NCBI RefSeq assembly: GCF_014639275.1
Contig: NZ_BMFW01000007.1
Location: 93,932-157,931 of the forward strand
DNA length: 64,000 nt
Direction: 5' to 3'
From: Arthrobacter liuii
GTDB taxonomy: Bacteria; Actinomycetota; Actinomycetes; Actinomycetales; Micrococcaceae
Shown: positions 26,636-35,259 of the stretch, in pieces
Layout: the number at the start of each line of letters is the position of its first letter
Position numbering within the stretch: position 1 is the stretch's first letter
Position numbers and translations under genes: made by a program
Notes under the pieces: generated by a model
Seen by the model: only the letters and a program-made list of their open reading frames with translations
What the model was told of the DNA's origin: nothing
Databases searched by the model: none

Positions 26636-27351
26636 AGCGCCACCGCGAAGGTTCCGGCCGGTACCGGCTGCTGCCGGACATCGGAGACGATCCTGCCGTC
26701 CTGCATCCGGATGACCCGCCCGGCCCGCTCGGCAACGTCCATTTCGTGGGTGATCATCACGATGGTCCGTCCGCTGGCGTGCAGGCTTCCGAAAAGGTCG
26801 AGGATTTCGGCGGAAGACTTTGAATCAAGCGCTCCCGTGGGCTCATCGGCCAGCAGGAGTACCGGGTTGGTCACCAGTGCCCTGGCGATGGCCACCCGCT
26901 GCTGCTGGCCGCCCGACAGCTGCGACGGCTTGTGCCCTGCGCGGCTGGACAGCCCAACCGTGTCCAGCATGGCCAGTGCCCGGCTGCGCCGGTCCTGCCG
27001 CCCCACTTTCGCATAGGCGAGCGGCATGGCCACGTTGTCCACCGCCCTGGTCCTGGAGATCAGGTTGAAGTTCTGGAACACGAAGCCGATCTTGCGGTTG
27101 CGGATCTGCGCCTGCTGGAACTCGTCAAGCTCCCGGGTGTTGATTCCGTCCAGCCTGTAGTTGCCGGTGCTGGGGGCATCGAGGCATCCGATGATGTTCA
27201 TCATGGTTGATTTCCCGGACCCCGAAGCCCCGATAATGGCCACGAAATCGCCTCGTTCGATCGCAATGTCCACATTGTCCAGGGCGCGCACCTCCGCTTC
27301 GCCCTTGCCATAGACCTTGCTGACGCCGGACAGTTCGATGACCGCTGCCAT
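26632..27351 (-). CDS. MacB/LolD-type ABC exporter ATPase
   Basis: A 239-aa ATPase. Walker A GASGSGKS is at residues 41-48, signature LSGGQQQRVAIARAL at about 141-155, and Walker B VLLLADEPTGALDSKSS at about 160-176; the TGALDSK segment marks the MacB/LolD class. It sits between the HlyD-type gene (2 bases apart) and the permease (4-base overlap). Confidence 0.93.
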   Translation of the reverse strand: MAAVIELSGVSKVYGKGEAEVRALDNVDIAIERGDFVAIIGASGSGKSTMMNIIGCLDAPSTGNYRLDGINTRELDEFQQAQIRNRKIGFVFQNFNLISRTRAVDNVAMPLAYAKVGRQDRRSRALAMLDTVGLSSRAGHKPSQLSGGQQQRVAIARALVTNPVLLLADEPTGALDSKSSAEILDLFGSLHASGRTIVMITHEMDVAERAGRVIRMQDGRIVSDVRQQPVPAGTFAVAL

Positions 27352-27353
27352 GG

Positions 27354-28886
27354 CTACTGGCCGCCGTTCCGGGCGCCGCGGTTGCCGCCGCCGAGGCCGC
27401 CGGCGCCGAAGCCTCCGCCGGTGGTGGTGCTGCTGCTGCCGGTGTCCAGGGTGCTGGAAATAGCCGGAAGTTCCACCTGGTCCCCCTCGGCGAGGCCGGT
27501 CAGGATTTGGGTGCGGCCGTTTGCACTGATCCCGGTGGTGACCGTTGCCGGCGTCGGGGTTCCGTTCTTCAGGACGTTGACTGTCTGCCGGTTACCCGTG
27601 GTGGTGATGGCGAGCCCGGGTATCACCAAGGCGTCCTCGGCCGTGGCGGTGGTGACCGAAATGTTGGCACTCTGGCCAAGGCGCAGGCCGGCCGGCGGGT
27701 TGGCGATGGAAACCGTCACCGGATAGGTGACCACGCCGTTGGTGGTGCTGGAGGTCTGGGCGATGGACACCACTTTGCCGGTAACGGGTGGGGCGGCGGG
27801 GTCCTGCGGCAGGGCCGGGAACGTGAATTGGGCGGTCTGGTCCGGCTTCATGCTGGTGATGTCCGATTCAGAGAATCCGGCGACCACCTGGAGATGTCCC
27901 GTGTCGCTGATGGTGACCAGGCCGGAGCCGGACGCTGCGGCCGCTGAGGCGCCGGCGGTAGCGGCGGAGGCACCGGCGCCCGCCGAACCACCGCTGGCGG
28001 CAGCGCCGGAAGAGCCGGAGGAACCGGAGGACCCTGACTGGCCCGTCAGCGCACCGACCGTTGCGCTGACCCCGGTGACGGTGCCCGTTACCGGGGAGGT
28101 CAAGTTGCAGGCGGCCAGGTTTGCTTTGGCCGTCTCGACCGCGAGTTCGGCGCTCGTCACGTTGGTCCCGCCAGCCGAAGCCGCAGAGTTCTGGGCGTTG
28201 CCAAGCGCTGTGGTGGCGGAGGCAACCTGCTGTTTGTCCTTGAGCTGCGTGGACGCGGCCTGGTTCTGCGCCTGGCTGAGGGCCGCCTGGTCCTTGGCGA
28301 GCTGGTTCTGGGCAGCGGCCACCGGGTCCTGCCAGTTGGCGGGCTTCGGGTTGGGAACCGGTACTGCCTGCGCGGCGGTCACGGCGCCGTTGTCTGCGTC
28401 CACGGCTTTCTGCGCGGTGGCTACCGCCGCGGACTGCTGGGACGCGTCGAGGGTGGCGGACTGCTGGGCGTTGACCAGGCCCTGGTTCGCCGTGGCCACC
28501 TGCCCGGCTGCGGAGACCTGCTGCTGGTTGCCCTGGGCCGTAACGGAATCCAGTTGGGCCTGGGCGGCATTGAGGGCATTCTGGGCGTTGGTGGGATCGA
28601 TGGAGACAAGCGGTTGCCCGGCGGTGACCTGCTGGCCCAGCGTTGCCGCCACAGAAAGGATCACGCCGCTGCAGTTTTGGGCATTGACCACAGTGGTGGT
28701 CTGGGGGGCGACATTGCCCGAGGCTGTGGCCACCGAGGAAATGGCCGCCTTGCTTACCGTCACCGTGCGCGCGGCCGTTGCCGTTGACGAGGAACCCGCG
28801 GCCGTGGCCGTCAGGTAGGTACCCGCGCCGAGGGCCAGAATGACGGCGCCCAGGCCAAGGTTGATAACAAGGGTTTTTGAGGTCAT
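27354..28886 (-). CDS. HlyD/MacA-type membrane fusion protein with low-complexity insert
   Basis: A 510-aa periplasmic-adaptor-type protein. An N-terminal membrane anchor (8-28) is followed by a biotinyl-lipoyl half (GQQVTAGQPLVSI, 84-96), a long Gln/Ala-rich coiled-coil hairpin (about 100-255), the second lipoyl half, then a Ser/Gly/Ala low-complexity stretch (282-322) interrupting the beta-barrel region. The C-terminus (about 485-510) is Gly/Asn-rich. First gene of a four-gene exporter operon. The low-complexity insert is unusual for the family. Confidence 0.86.
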   Translation of the reverse strand: MTSKTLVINLGLGAVILALGAGTYLTATAAGSSSTATAARTVTVSKAAISSVATASGNVAPQTTTVVNAQNCSGVILSVAATLGQQVTAGQPLVSIDPTNAQNALNAAQAQLDSVTAQGNQQQVSAAGQVATANQGLVNAQQSATLDASQQSAAVATAQKAVDADNGAVTAAQAVPVPNPKPANWQDPVAAAQNQLAKDQAALSQAQNQAASTQLKDKQQVASATTALGNAQNSAASAGGTNVTSAELAVETAKANLAACNLTSPVTGTVTGVSATVGALTGQSGSSGSSGSSGAAASGGSAGAGASAATAGASAAAASGSGLVTISDTGHLQVVAGFSESDITSMKPDQTAQFTFPALPQDPAAPPVTGKVVSIAQTSSTTNGVVTYPVTVSIANPPAGLRLGQSANISVTTATAEDALVIPGLAITTTGNRQTVNVLKNGTPTPATVTTGISANGRTQILTGLAEGDQVELPAISSTLDTGSSSTTTGGGFGAGGLGGGNRGARNGGQ

Positions 28887-29003
28887 GGCGTGACCTTAAG
28901 TGGAGCACCTGAAGGAATGCCGGGAATTTGGTGGGGGCCGGGCCGCTGGACGCATTATTTCGACTTGTTTCGGCCCCTTGGTCCTGTGGAGCCAGTACCG
29001 GTG

Positions 29004-29816
29004 CTACCCGCAGGCGGTGAGGTCGGCGGAGATGAGCTTGGCCGTGGCCACGATCTCCTGCGCCACGGCTGCCAGGTATGCCTGGGGGTCGGGTTTGGCC
29101 TCCACCGACTGCGCCTGCAACGAAACGTTGACCGCAGCGACCACCTTGGACCCGTCGTACACCGGCGCGGCCACGGACATCAGGCCCAGCTCCAGTTCCT
29201 GGTCCAGCAGGCACCAGCCCTGGGCCCGGACGGTGTCCAGCACAGCCAGCAGTTGGGGCACGGTGCCCAGGGCGCGCGGGGTCAGCGGCGTGACCTTGGC
29301 TGCCGCGAGGTAGGCCTTCAGGTCCGCGGGCGGAAGGTGGGCCAGCAGCACCCGGCCCATCGACGTCGCGTACGCCGGGAACCGGGTGCCCACCGTGATG
29401 CCGACAGTCATGATCCGGCGGCTGGTCACACGGGCGATGTAGGCGATGTCCGTGCCGTCGAGCACTGCCGCGGACGTGGATTCACCCAGTTTGAGGGACA
29501 GCTCCTCCAGGTGCGGCTGGGCCAGCTGCGGCAGCGACAGCCCCGAAAGGTAGGCGTACCCCAGCTGGAGGACCTTGGCCGTCAGCGCGAATGTTTTGCC
29601 GTCGGTCCGCACGTACCCGAGCTCCACCAGGGTATGCAGGAAGCGGCGTGCGGTGGCCCGAGTCAGGTCGGTGCGGGACGCCACCTCGGTGAGCGTCATG
29701 ACGGGACGGTCGGCGTCGAAGGCACGGATCACGGCCAGGCCCCGGGCCAGCGACTGGACATACTGGTCGCTGGCCTGCGGGACGGGCCGGACATCTGTAC
29801 CTGCGGCGTCGGTCAT
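29004..29816 (-). CDS. pcaR: IclR family regulator, PcaR-like
   Basis: A 270-aa protein. The HTH is at about residues 40-65 (LTEVASRTDLTRATARRFLH) and the effector domain at about 95-265, with TVGTRFPAYATSMGRVLLAHL as in PcaR/PcaU. The ATG at 29816 lies 11 bases after pcaJ. As the last gene of the pca operon it is the best candidate for the beta-ketoadipate- or protocatechuate-responsive regulator. A TTG three codons upstream is a less likely start. The IclR gene at the operon's 5' end (39.7 kb) is an alternative controller. Confidence 0.85.
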   Translation of the reverse strand: MTDAAGTDVRPVPQASDQYVQSLARGLAVIRAFDADRPVMTLTEVASRTDLTRATARRFLHTLVELGYVRTDGKTFALTAKVLQLGYAYLSGLSLPQLAQPHLEELSLKLGESTSAAVLDGTDIAYIARVTSRRIMTVGITVGTRFPAYATSMGRVLLAHLPPADLKAYLAAAKVTPLTPRALGTVPQLLAVLDTVRAQGWCLLDQELELGLMSVAAPVYDGSKVVAAVNVSLQAQSVEAKPDPQAYLAAVAQEIVATAKLISADLTACG

Positions 29817-29827
29817 GGTTACCAATC

Positions 29828-30529
29828 CTAGGGTGCGGCCTGGTCCTGGAGTCCGACGGCGGCAGCGGCCTTCAGCGGGACGGGGACCAGTTCCTGGAGT
29901 TCTTCGAGGGTGATGCCGAAGGTTTCCCGGACAGTGACGCCATCGGGCCCGGTGAGGAACACTGCCTTGTCCGTGTAGACGCGCGTGACGCAGCCGACGC
30001 CAGTGACCGGGTAGGTGCAGGCGTCCACGATCTTGGAGGCGCCTTCGCGGGTGAGGAGGGTCATCATGACGAAGACGTCCTTGGCGCCGGTGGCCAGGTC
30101 CATGGCACCGCCGACGGCGGGAATTGCCCCGGGTGCCCCGGTGTGCCAGTTCGCCAGGTCGCCGGTGGCGGAGACCTGGAACGCGCCCAGGACGCAGATG
30201 TCCAGGTGCCCGCCGCGCATGATCGCGAACGAATCGGCGTGGTGGAAGTAGGACGCTCCCGGGAGTTCGGTGACGGGGATCTTGCCGGCGTTGATCAGGT
30301 CGCCGTCGATGTCGTCACCCGTGGCTTCCGGGCCCATGCCGAGCATCCCGTTCTCCGTGTGGAGGGTGATGTTCTGTTCCTCGGTGAGGTAGTTGGACAC
30401 CAGGGTGGGCTGGCCGATGCCGAGGTTCACGAAGGAACCGGGTGCGATGTCCTTCGCTACCAGCCGGGCCAGGTCATCCCGGCCCAAGGGCGCGTCGGAG
30501 GTTTTGATGCTGGTTTCGGTGAGGCTCAT
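29828..30529 (-). CDS. pcaJ: 3-oxoadipate CoA-transferase subunit B
   Basis: A 233-aa family I CoA-transferase beta subunit that moves CoA from succinyl-CoA to 3-oxoadipate. The catalytic glutamate is Glu59 in the TENGMLGMGP motif. GIGQPTLVSNYL lies before it. The ATG at 30529 is one base after the pcaI stop. It acts with pcaI, and the product feeds pcaF. Confidence 0.95.
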   Translation of the reverse strand: MSLTETSIKTSDAPLGRDDLARLVAKDIAPGSFVNLGIGQPTLVSNYLTEEQNITLHTENGMLGMGPEATGDDIDGDLINAGKIPVTELPGASYFHHADSFAIMRGGHLDICVLGAFQVSATGDLANWHTGAPGAIPAVGGAMDLATGAKDVFVMMTLLTREGASKIVDACTYPVTGVGCVTRVYTDKAVFLTGPDGVTVRETFGITLEELQELVPVPLKAAAAVGLQDQAAP

Positions 30530-30530
30530 C

Positions 30531-31220
30531 TCAGGCCGCCTTCTCTGCTGCACTGCCGCTGCCGGCAACTTTGACAACGGTGTTGACGTAGATCCCGGGG
30601 GTGACCACGTTTTCCGGGTCCAGCGCCCCGGTGGGGACGATGTCGGCGACCTGCACGATGGTCTGCTTCGCGGCCGCGGCCATAATGGGGCCGAAGTTCC
30701 GGGCCGTCTTGCGGTAGACAAGGTTGCCCTTCCCGTCCGCCTTCAACGCTTTGATCAGGGCGACGTCGGCGTGGATGGGCGTTTCGAACACCTGCCACTT
30801 GCCGTCCAGGAACCGGGTCTCCTTGCCTTCGGCGAGCGTGGTGCCGTAGCCGGTGGGGGTGAAGAACCCGCCGATCCCGGCGCCCGCGGCGCGGATCCGC
30901 TCGGCCAGGTTGCCCTGCGGCACCAGTTCGAGTTCGATCTCGCCGGCCTTGTACTTGGCGTCGAAATGCCAGGAATCGGACTGCCGCGGGAAGGAGCAGA
31001 TCATCTTCTTCACCCGGCCCTCCTTGATCAACAGGGCCAGGCCCTGGTCGCCCTGGCCGGCATTGTTGTTCACCACGGTCAGGTCCGTGGCACCGCAGTC
31101 CAGCAGCGCGTCGATCAGTTCGAACGGCTGGCCGGCGTTGCCAAACCCGCCAATCATCACGGTGGAGCCGTCCTTGATGCCGGCCACAGCCGCCTGGACC
31201 GAATCAACAAAATTCAACAT
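30531..31220 (-). CDS. pcaI: 3-oxoadipate CoA-transferase subunit A
   Basis: A 229-aa alpha subunit of the CoA-transferase. The glycine-rich motif MIGGFGNAGQPFELIDAL near residues 22-39 binds CoA. The start is an ATG 3 bases after the pcaF stop. Partner of pcaJ in 3-oxoadipate activation. Confidence 0.95.
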   Translation of the reverse strand: MLNFVDSVQAAVAGIKDGSTVMIGGFGNAGQPFELIDALLDCGATDLTVVNNNAGQGDQGLALLIKEGRVKKMICSFPRQSDSWHFDAKYKAGEIELELVPQGNLAERIRAAGAGIGGFFTPTGYGTTLAEGKETRFLDGKWQVFETPIHADVALIKALKADGKGNLVYRKTARNFGPIMAAAAKQTIVQVADIVPTGALDPENVVTPGIYVNTVVKVAGSGSAAEKAA

Positions 31221-31223
31221 CGC

Positions 31224-32426
31224 TTATGCCTTTCCGTTTGAAGCAGTCACGTTTTCAAGCACGACCGCCAGGCCCTGGCCGACGCCGATGCAGATCGCGG
31301 CGACACCCCAGCGTTCCCCGGAGGCCTGCAGCGACCGGGCCAGCGTGCCCAGGATCCGGGTCCCGGAAGCGCCCAGAGGGTGGCCCATGGCGATCGCCCC
31401 GCCGTGCCGGTTCACGATCGAGGGGTCGATGCCCCAGGCATTGATGCACGCCAGGGACTGCGCGGCGAAGGCCTCATTAAGTTCGACGGCGCCCACCTGG
31501 TCCCAGCCGATCCCCGCCTTCGCCAGGGCCTTGTTCGCCGCCTCGACCGGCGCATAGCCGAAGTACTGCGGATCGTTCGCGTGCGCGCCCCGGCCCGCGA
31601 TCCGGGCCAACGGATCCAGGCCAAGCAGCCCGGCGGCAGCCTCACTCCCCACCCAGGCCGCGGAGGCGCCGTCGGACAACGGCGAAGCATTGCCCGCGGT
31701 GACGGTGCCGTTCTCCGTCCGGAACACAGTCTTCAGCCCGGACAGCTTCTCAGCCGACGAACCCGGACGGACGCCCTCATCGCGGACCAGGTCAGTGCCC
31801 GGGACCGGGGCCACCAGGTTGTCATAGAACCCCTCGTCCCACGCCGCGGCCGAAAGGTTGTGCGAGGCAGCGGCGAACTCGTCCTGCGCCTCACGCGTCA
31901 CCCCGTACTTTTCCCGGAGCCGTTCGGTGGCCTCGCCCAGGGAGATGGTCCACTCCTTGGGCATCGCCTTGTTCACCAGCCGCCAGCCCAGCGTGGTGGA
32001 CGCCAGCGTCATGTCCCCGGCCGGGTACGGCCTCTCCGTCTTCGGCAGCACCCACGGGGCACGGGACATCGACTCGGCACCGCCTACCAGCATGAGATCT
32101 GCGTCGCCGGCGTTGATCTGGCGGGAGGCGATGATCGCCGCGTCCAGCGAAGACCCGCACAAACGGTTCACCGTGGTGCCCGGAATGGACACCGGCAAAC
32201 CGGCCAGCAGCGTGCCCATCCGGGCGATATTGCGGTTCTCCTCGCCGGCGCCGTTCGCGTTGCCGAACACCACCTCATCAATCCGCTCCGGATCAAGGCC
32301 AGGGGCCCGCTTCACGGACTCCCTGATCACGTGCGCCGCAAGGTCATCCGGGCGGACCGCAGCCAGCCCGGAACCGAACTTACCGAACGGGGTGCGCACG
32401 GCGTCGTACACAAAAGCCTGGTTCAT
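31224..32426 (-). CDS. pcaF: 3-oxoadipyl-CoA thiolase
   Basis: A 400-aa thiolase splitting 3-oxoadipyl-CoA to succinyl-CoA and acetyl-CoA. The acyl-accepting Cys90 lies in NRLCGSSLDA; the C-terminal HGGAIAMGHPLGASG and CIGVGQG motifs carry the catalytic His and second Cys. The ATG at 32426 (AGAGGAA upstream) is preferred over an extended frame. A 66-bp palindromic repeat lies in the 79 bases before it. Confidence 0.95.
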   Translation of the reverse strand: MNQAFVYDAVRTPFGKFGSGLAAVRPDDLAAHVIRESVKRAPGLDPERIDEVVFGNANGAGEENRNIARMGTLLAGLPVSIPGTTVNRLCGSSLDAAIIASRQINAGDADLMLVGGAESMSRAPWVLPKTERPYPAGDMTLASTTLGWRLVNKAMPKEWTISLGEATERLREKYGVTREAQDEFAAASHNLSAAAWDEGFYDNLVAPVPGTDLVRDEGVRPGSSAEKLSGLKTVFRTENGTVTAGNASPLSDGASAAWVGSEAAAGLLGLDPLARIAGRGAHANDPQYFGYAPVEAANKALAKAGIGWDQVGAVELNEAFAAQSLACINAWGIDPSIVNRHGGAIAMGHPLGASGTRILGTLARSLQASGERWGVAAICIGVGQGLAVVLENVTASNGKA

Positions 32427-32448
32427 GATTCCTCTGGTTCTCTGGAAA

Positions 32449-32514
32449 CCCAACTAGGTAGCAGTAACTGTCGTTTTGAGGGCCCAAAACGACAGTTCGC
32501 GCTACCTAGTTGGG
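32449..32514. repeat. 66-bp palindromic repeat, copy 2
   Basis: An inverted repeat with 30-bp arms (27 of 30 paired) around a 6-base centre, from CCCAACTAGGTAGCAGTAAC to GCTACCTAGTTGGG. It has the same length and end sequences as 9692-9757, with AGGGG following in both. It lies inside the pca operon between pcaC and pcaF and supplies the last two codons and the TAG stop of pcaC. Confidence 0.9.
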
Positions 32515-32973
32515 AGGGGTGGGGTTGGTGTCGGCGCCAGCGGGGTCCGGGTGGCTGGTATCCAGTTCGCGGAAGACCTGCTGGGCCGTCTTGAAGGCCG
32601 TGTTGGCGGAGGGGACGCCGCAGTAGATGGCTGTCTGCAGCAGGATTTCCCTGATCTCGTCCCTGCTGAGGCCGTTGCGGAGGGCGGCGCGGATGTGCAT
32701 GGCCAGTTCCTCCCAGTGGCCGTGGGCCACCATGGCTGTAATGGTGACCGCGGAACGCATCTGCCGGGACAGTCCGGGCCGGGTCCAGATTCCGCCCCAT
32801 GCGATGCGGGTGATCATGTCCTGGAAGTCGTCGGTGAACTCATCCTTGTTGGCGTTGGCCCGGTCCACGTGCGCGTCGCCGAGGACTTCGCGCCGGACCG
32901 CCATGCCGCCGTCGTAAATCTCCTGGCTGGTGGCGCCGGACTGGACCACGCCGTGACGTTCGGCGCCGCTCAC
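32506..32973 (-). CDS. pcaC: 4-carboxymuconolactone decarboxylase
   Basis: A 155-aa decarboxylase converting gamma-carboxymuconolactone to the beta-ketoadipate enol-lactone. The family core GHWEELAMHIRAALRNGLSR (86-105) and LLQTAIYCGVPSANTAF (111-127) is intact. The GTG at 32973 overlaps the pcaD stop (GTGA). The C-terminus (about 140-155) extends beyond the usual family end, and its last codons and stop belong to the 66-bp repeat, suggesting that repeat insertion redefined the end. Confidence 0.94.
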   Translation of the reverse strand: MSGAERHGVVQSGATSQEIYDGGMAVRREVLGDAHVDRANANKDEFTDDFQDMITRIAWGGIWTRPGLSRQMRSAVTITAMVAHGHWEELAMHIRAALRNGLSRDEIREILLQTAIYCGVPSANTAFKTAQQVFRELDTSHPDPAGADTNPTPPN

Positions 32974-33788
32974 TTGGCCGCCTCGCGTGATTCGGCCCAG
33001 GCGATGAGGCTGCGCATCAGGTCCGCCACGTGCGCTGGTGCTTCCGCCGGAGCCAGGTGCGAAATGCCTTCCACGGTCACGGCCGTGGCGGTGCCGCCCC
33101 CGGCCGTTATTCCCGCTGCCACTTCCTCTGCCATGGCCGGCGTGGAGACGCCGTCCAGTGCCCCGGCGATGACCTGTGTGGGGACGCGGATGCTGCCCAG
33201 CTCCTGGCGGACATCGAAGGCGGCCAGGGCCTCGCAGCAGTAGGCGTAGCTGAAGCGGTCGGCGTCGCGCAGGGAGTGCAGGAGCCTGCTGCTGAATTCG
33301 GGTTCGCGATCCATGAAGCCGGGGGCGAACCACCGCTGGGCGGACCCTTGGATCATCACCGGCGTGCCCTGGGTGCGGACGGTTTCGGCGCGCTCCAGCC
33401 AAGCTTCCGGCGTGCCAATCTTGGCGCCGCTGTTCTGCACGGACAGGCTCTTCAGGCGTTCGCCATGCTTAATACCAAGCTGCAGGCCGACGGTGCCGCC
33501 AAGGGAGACGCCGGCGTAATGGAAAGTTTCGCCGGGGGCGATCGAATCAACCAGGTCCACCACGGCGTCCGCGAGCGCATCGACGTCGAACGTTTCGGTG
33601 GCGGCCGGCGATACGCCGTGGCCGGGCAGGTCCCAGGCCACCACGTCATAGTCATTGCCCAGCAGGGACGCCACACGGTTCCACAGGATGGATGAGGTGC
33701 CCAGGGAGGGGCCCACCACCAGCAGGGGGTGGTCGCCCAGGGGTCGCTGGGGTGACAGCAGTGCTGCCTTCAGGTCCGGTTTAGCCAC
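32970..33788 (-). CDS. pcaD: 3-oxoadipate enol-lactone hydrolase
   Basis: A 272-aa alpha/beta hydrolase. Nucleophile Ser95 is in GVSLGG; the later GALDGVS Asp and the ISHLAP His complete the triad. It hydrolyses the enol-lactone to beta-ketoadipate. The GTG at 33788 overlaps pcaB by 8 bases. pcaC and pcaD are separate genes here; many actinobacteria have a fused pcaL. Confidence 0.94.
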   Translation of the reverse strand: MAKPDLKAALLSPQRPLGDHPLLVVGPSLGTSSILWNRVASLLGNDYDVVAWDLPGHGVSPAATETFDVDALADAVVDLVDSIAPGETFHYAGVSLGGTVGLQLGIKHGERLKSLSVQNSGAKIGTPEAWLERAETVRTQGTPVMIQGSAQRWFAPGFMDREPEFSSRLLHSLRDADRFSYAYCCEALAAFDVRQELGSIRVPTQVIAGALDGVSTPAMAEEVAAGITAGGGTATAVTVEGISHLAPAEAPAHVADLMRSLIAWAESREAAK

Positions 33789-35259
33789 GGGAAGCTCCGT
33801 TCGCGTCGTTGGTCGGGGAATCGTATTCAGGGAAGGCTGCCAGGATGCGGCGGGAGATCTCCGCCGCCTGGCCCAGGTAGCTCGCAGGATCCAGGAGTTC
33901 TTCCAGCCGGGTGTCCGGGACGACGGCGGCGGGGACAGCTTCCCGGAGCAGCTTGCGGTAGGTAGTGGCCTGCTCCGCGGGGGGCGCCTGGAGCGTCCGG
34001 TCCACCACGTCCTGCAGCTGCTGCTTGCCGCTGCGGCCGTCCTTCTCTTCGAGCAGCGGAGCCAGCGCGGCGTTCACGCCTTCGGCCAGCAGCAGCGGGC
34101 CGGAAAGGTCCAGGTTGCGGCGCATGGCATCCGGGAAGGCCCGCAGCCCTTCGGCGAGCTCGCGGATGTGGCCGGCGGCGCCGAGGGCGAGGGCCAGGAG
34201 CTGGCGCAGGGCCGGCCATTCGGTGTGCCAGGCGCCGTCCGGGCGCTCGTCATTGAAGTTGGCGGCGGCCACGTGCAGCTGGGCGGCCAGCTGCGGAGCC
34301 TGCAGCGCGGCGCTGCGGACCAGGACGGACAGCACGGGGTTCTGTTTCTGCGGCATGGCGGAGGACACGCCGCGTCCGGCGGCGCGCGGCTCCGCCAGCT
34401 CCGCGACCTCGGGGCGGCTGAGGAACACGACGTCTGCGGCGATCTTGCCGACAGCGTCCAGCACGGAAGCCAGCGCATGGCCCAGGGACGTAACTGCCAG
34501 GCGGTTGGTGTGCCAGGGAGCCGCGGCCGGGGCCAGGCCCAGCTGGGCCGCCAGGGCATCGGCCAGGGTGAACGGCGTGGCGTGCGAGCCGTCCGTCAGC
34601 ACAGTCCCGGCGGCGAGCGTTCCCGCCGCACCGCCGAACTGGACCGGGAACTCCAGCCCGTCCAGCTGCCGGGCCGCAGCGGCCACGCCGTGGAACCACT
34701 GCGCGGCCCGAAGCCCGAAGGTATAGGGAAGGGAGTGCTGGGTCAGGCTCCTGCCCACGCACAGCGTCTGCGCATGCTGCCCCGCCAGGGCGGCGAGCGC
34801 CGTCGTGGTGCCTTTCAGGTCTGCCAGCACGGCGTTCACCGTATTGCGGGCCAGCAGCATCAGGGCTGTGTCCAGCACGTCCTGGCTGGTCAGCGACGTG
34901 TGCACGGCTTTCCCGGCACCAACCCCGGCACTGTCCAGGGCCGCGACGTTCTTCCGGAGGTCCGCCAGCAGCGGAATCACCGGGTTGCCGCCGCCCTGGG
35001 CACGCAGCGCGATATCGGCCAGGTCGTAGCGCCCCGCCTCCGCAGCGGAAGCGACGACGGCGGCGGAACCGGCGGGTGCCAGGCCGGCCCGTTGCAGCAC
35101 GGCTGCCCAGCCGGATTCGACGGCGAGGATGGCCGCGAGCACTGCCCGGTCCCCCGTCAGCGCCGCCGCCAGTGGCGACGCTGACACGGGGGTGAGCAGG
35201 CCGGCGTCGGCCTCTTCCGCGAAGGCGCGCAGGTCCCCCAGGGCGGCGGCGTGGGTCAC
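33781..35259 (-). CDS. pcaB: 3-carboxy-cis,cis-muconate cycloisomerase
   Basis: A 492-aa fumarase/aspartase-superfamily lyase that lactonises 3-carboxymuconate. The superfamily signature SSAMPQKQNP is at 299-308 and TSQD at 124-127. The start is a GTG overlapping the pcaG stop (GTGA). At about 490 aa it is slightly longer than typical PcaB, with an extended Ala-rich C-terminal region. Confidence 0.94.
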   Translation of the reverse strand: MTHAAALGDLRAFAEEADAGLLTPVSASPLAAALTGDRAVLAAILAVESGWAAVLQRAGLAPAGSAAVVASAAEAGRYDLADIALRAQGGGNPVIPLLADLRKNVAALDSAGVGAGKAVHTSLTSQDVLDTALMLLARNTVNAVLADLKGTTTALAALAGQHAQTLCVGRSLTQHSLPYTFGLRAAQWFHGVAAAARQLDGLEFPVQFGGAAGTLAAGTVLTDGSHATPFTLADALAAQLGLAPAAAPWHTNRLAVTSLGHALASVLDAVGKIAADVVFLSRPEVAELAEPRAAGRGVSSAMPQKQNPVLSVLVRSAALQAPQLAAQLHVAAANFNDERPDGAWHTEWPALRQLLALALGAAGHIRELAEGLRAFPDAMRRNLDLSGPLLLAEGVNAALAPLLEEKDGRSGKQQLQDVVDRTLQAPPAEQATTYRKLLREAVPAAVVPDTRLEELLDPASYLGQAAEISRRILAAFPEYDSPTNDANGASRG

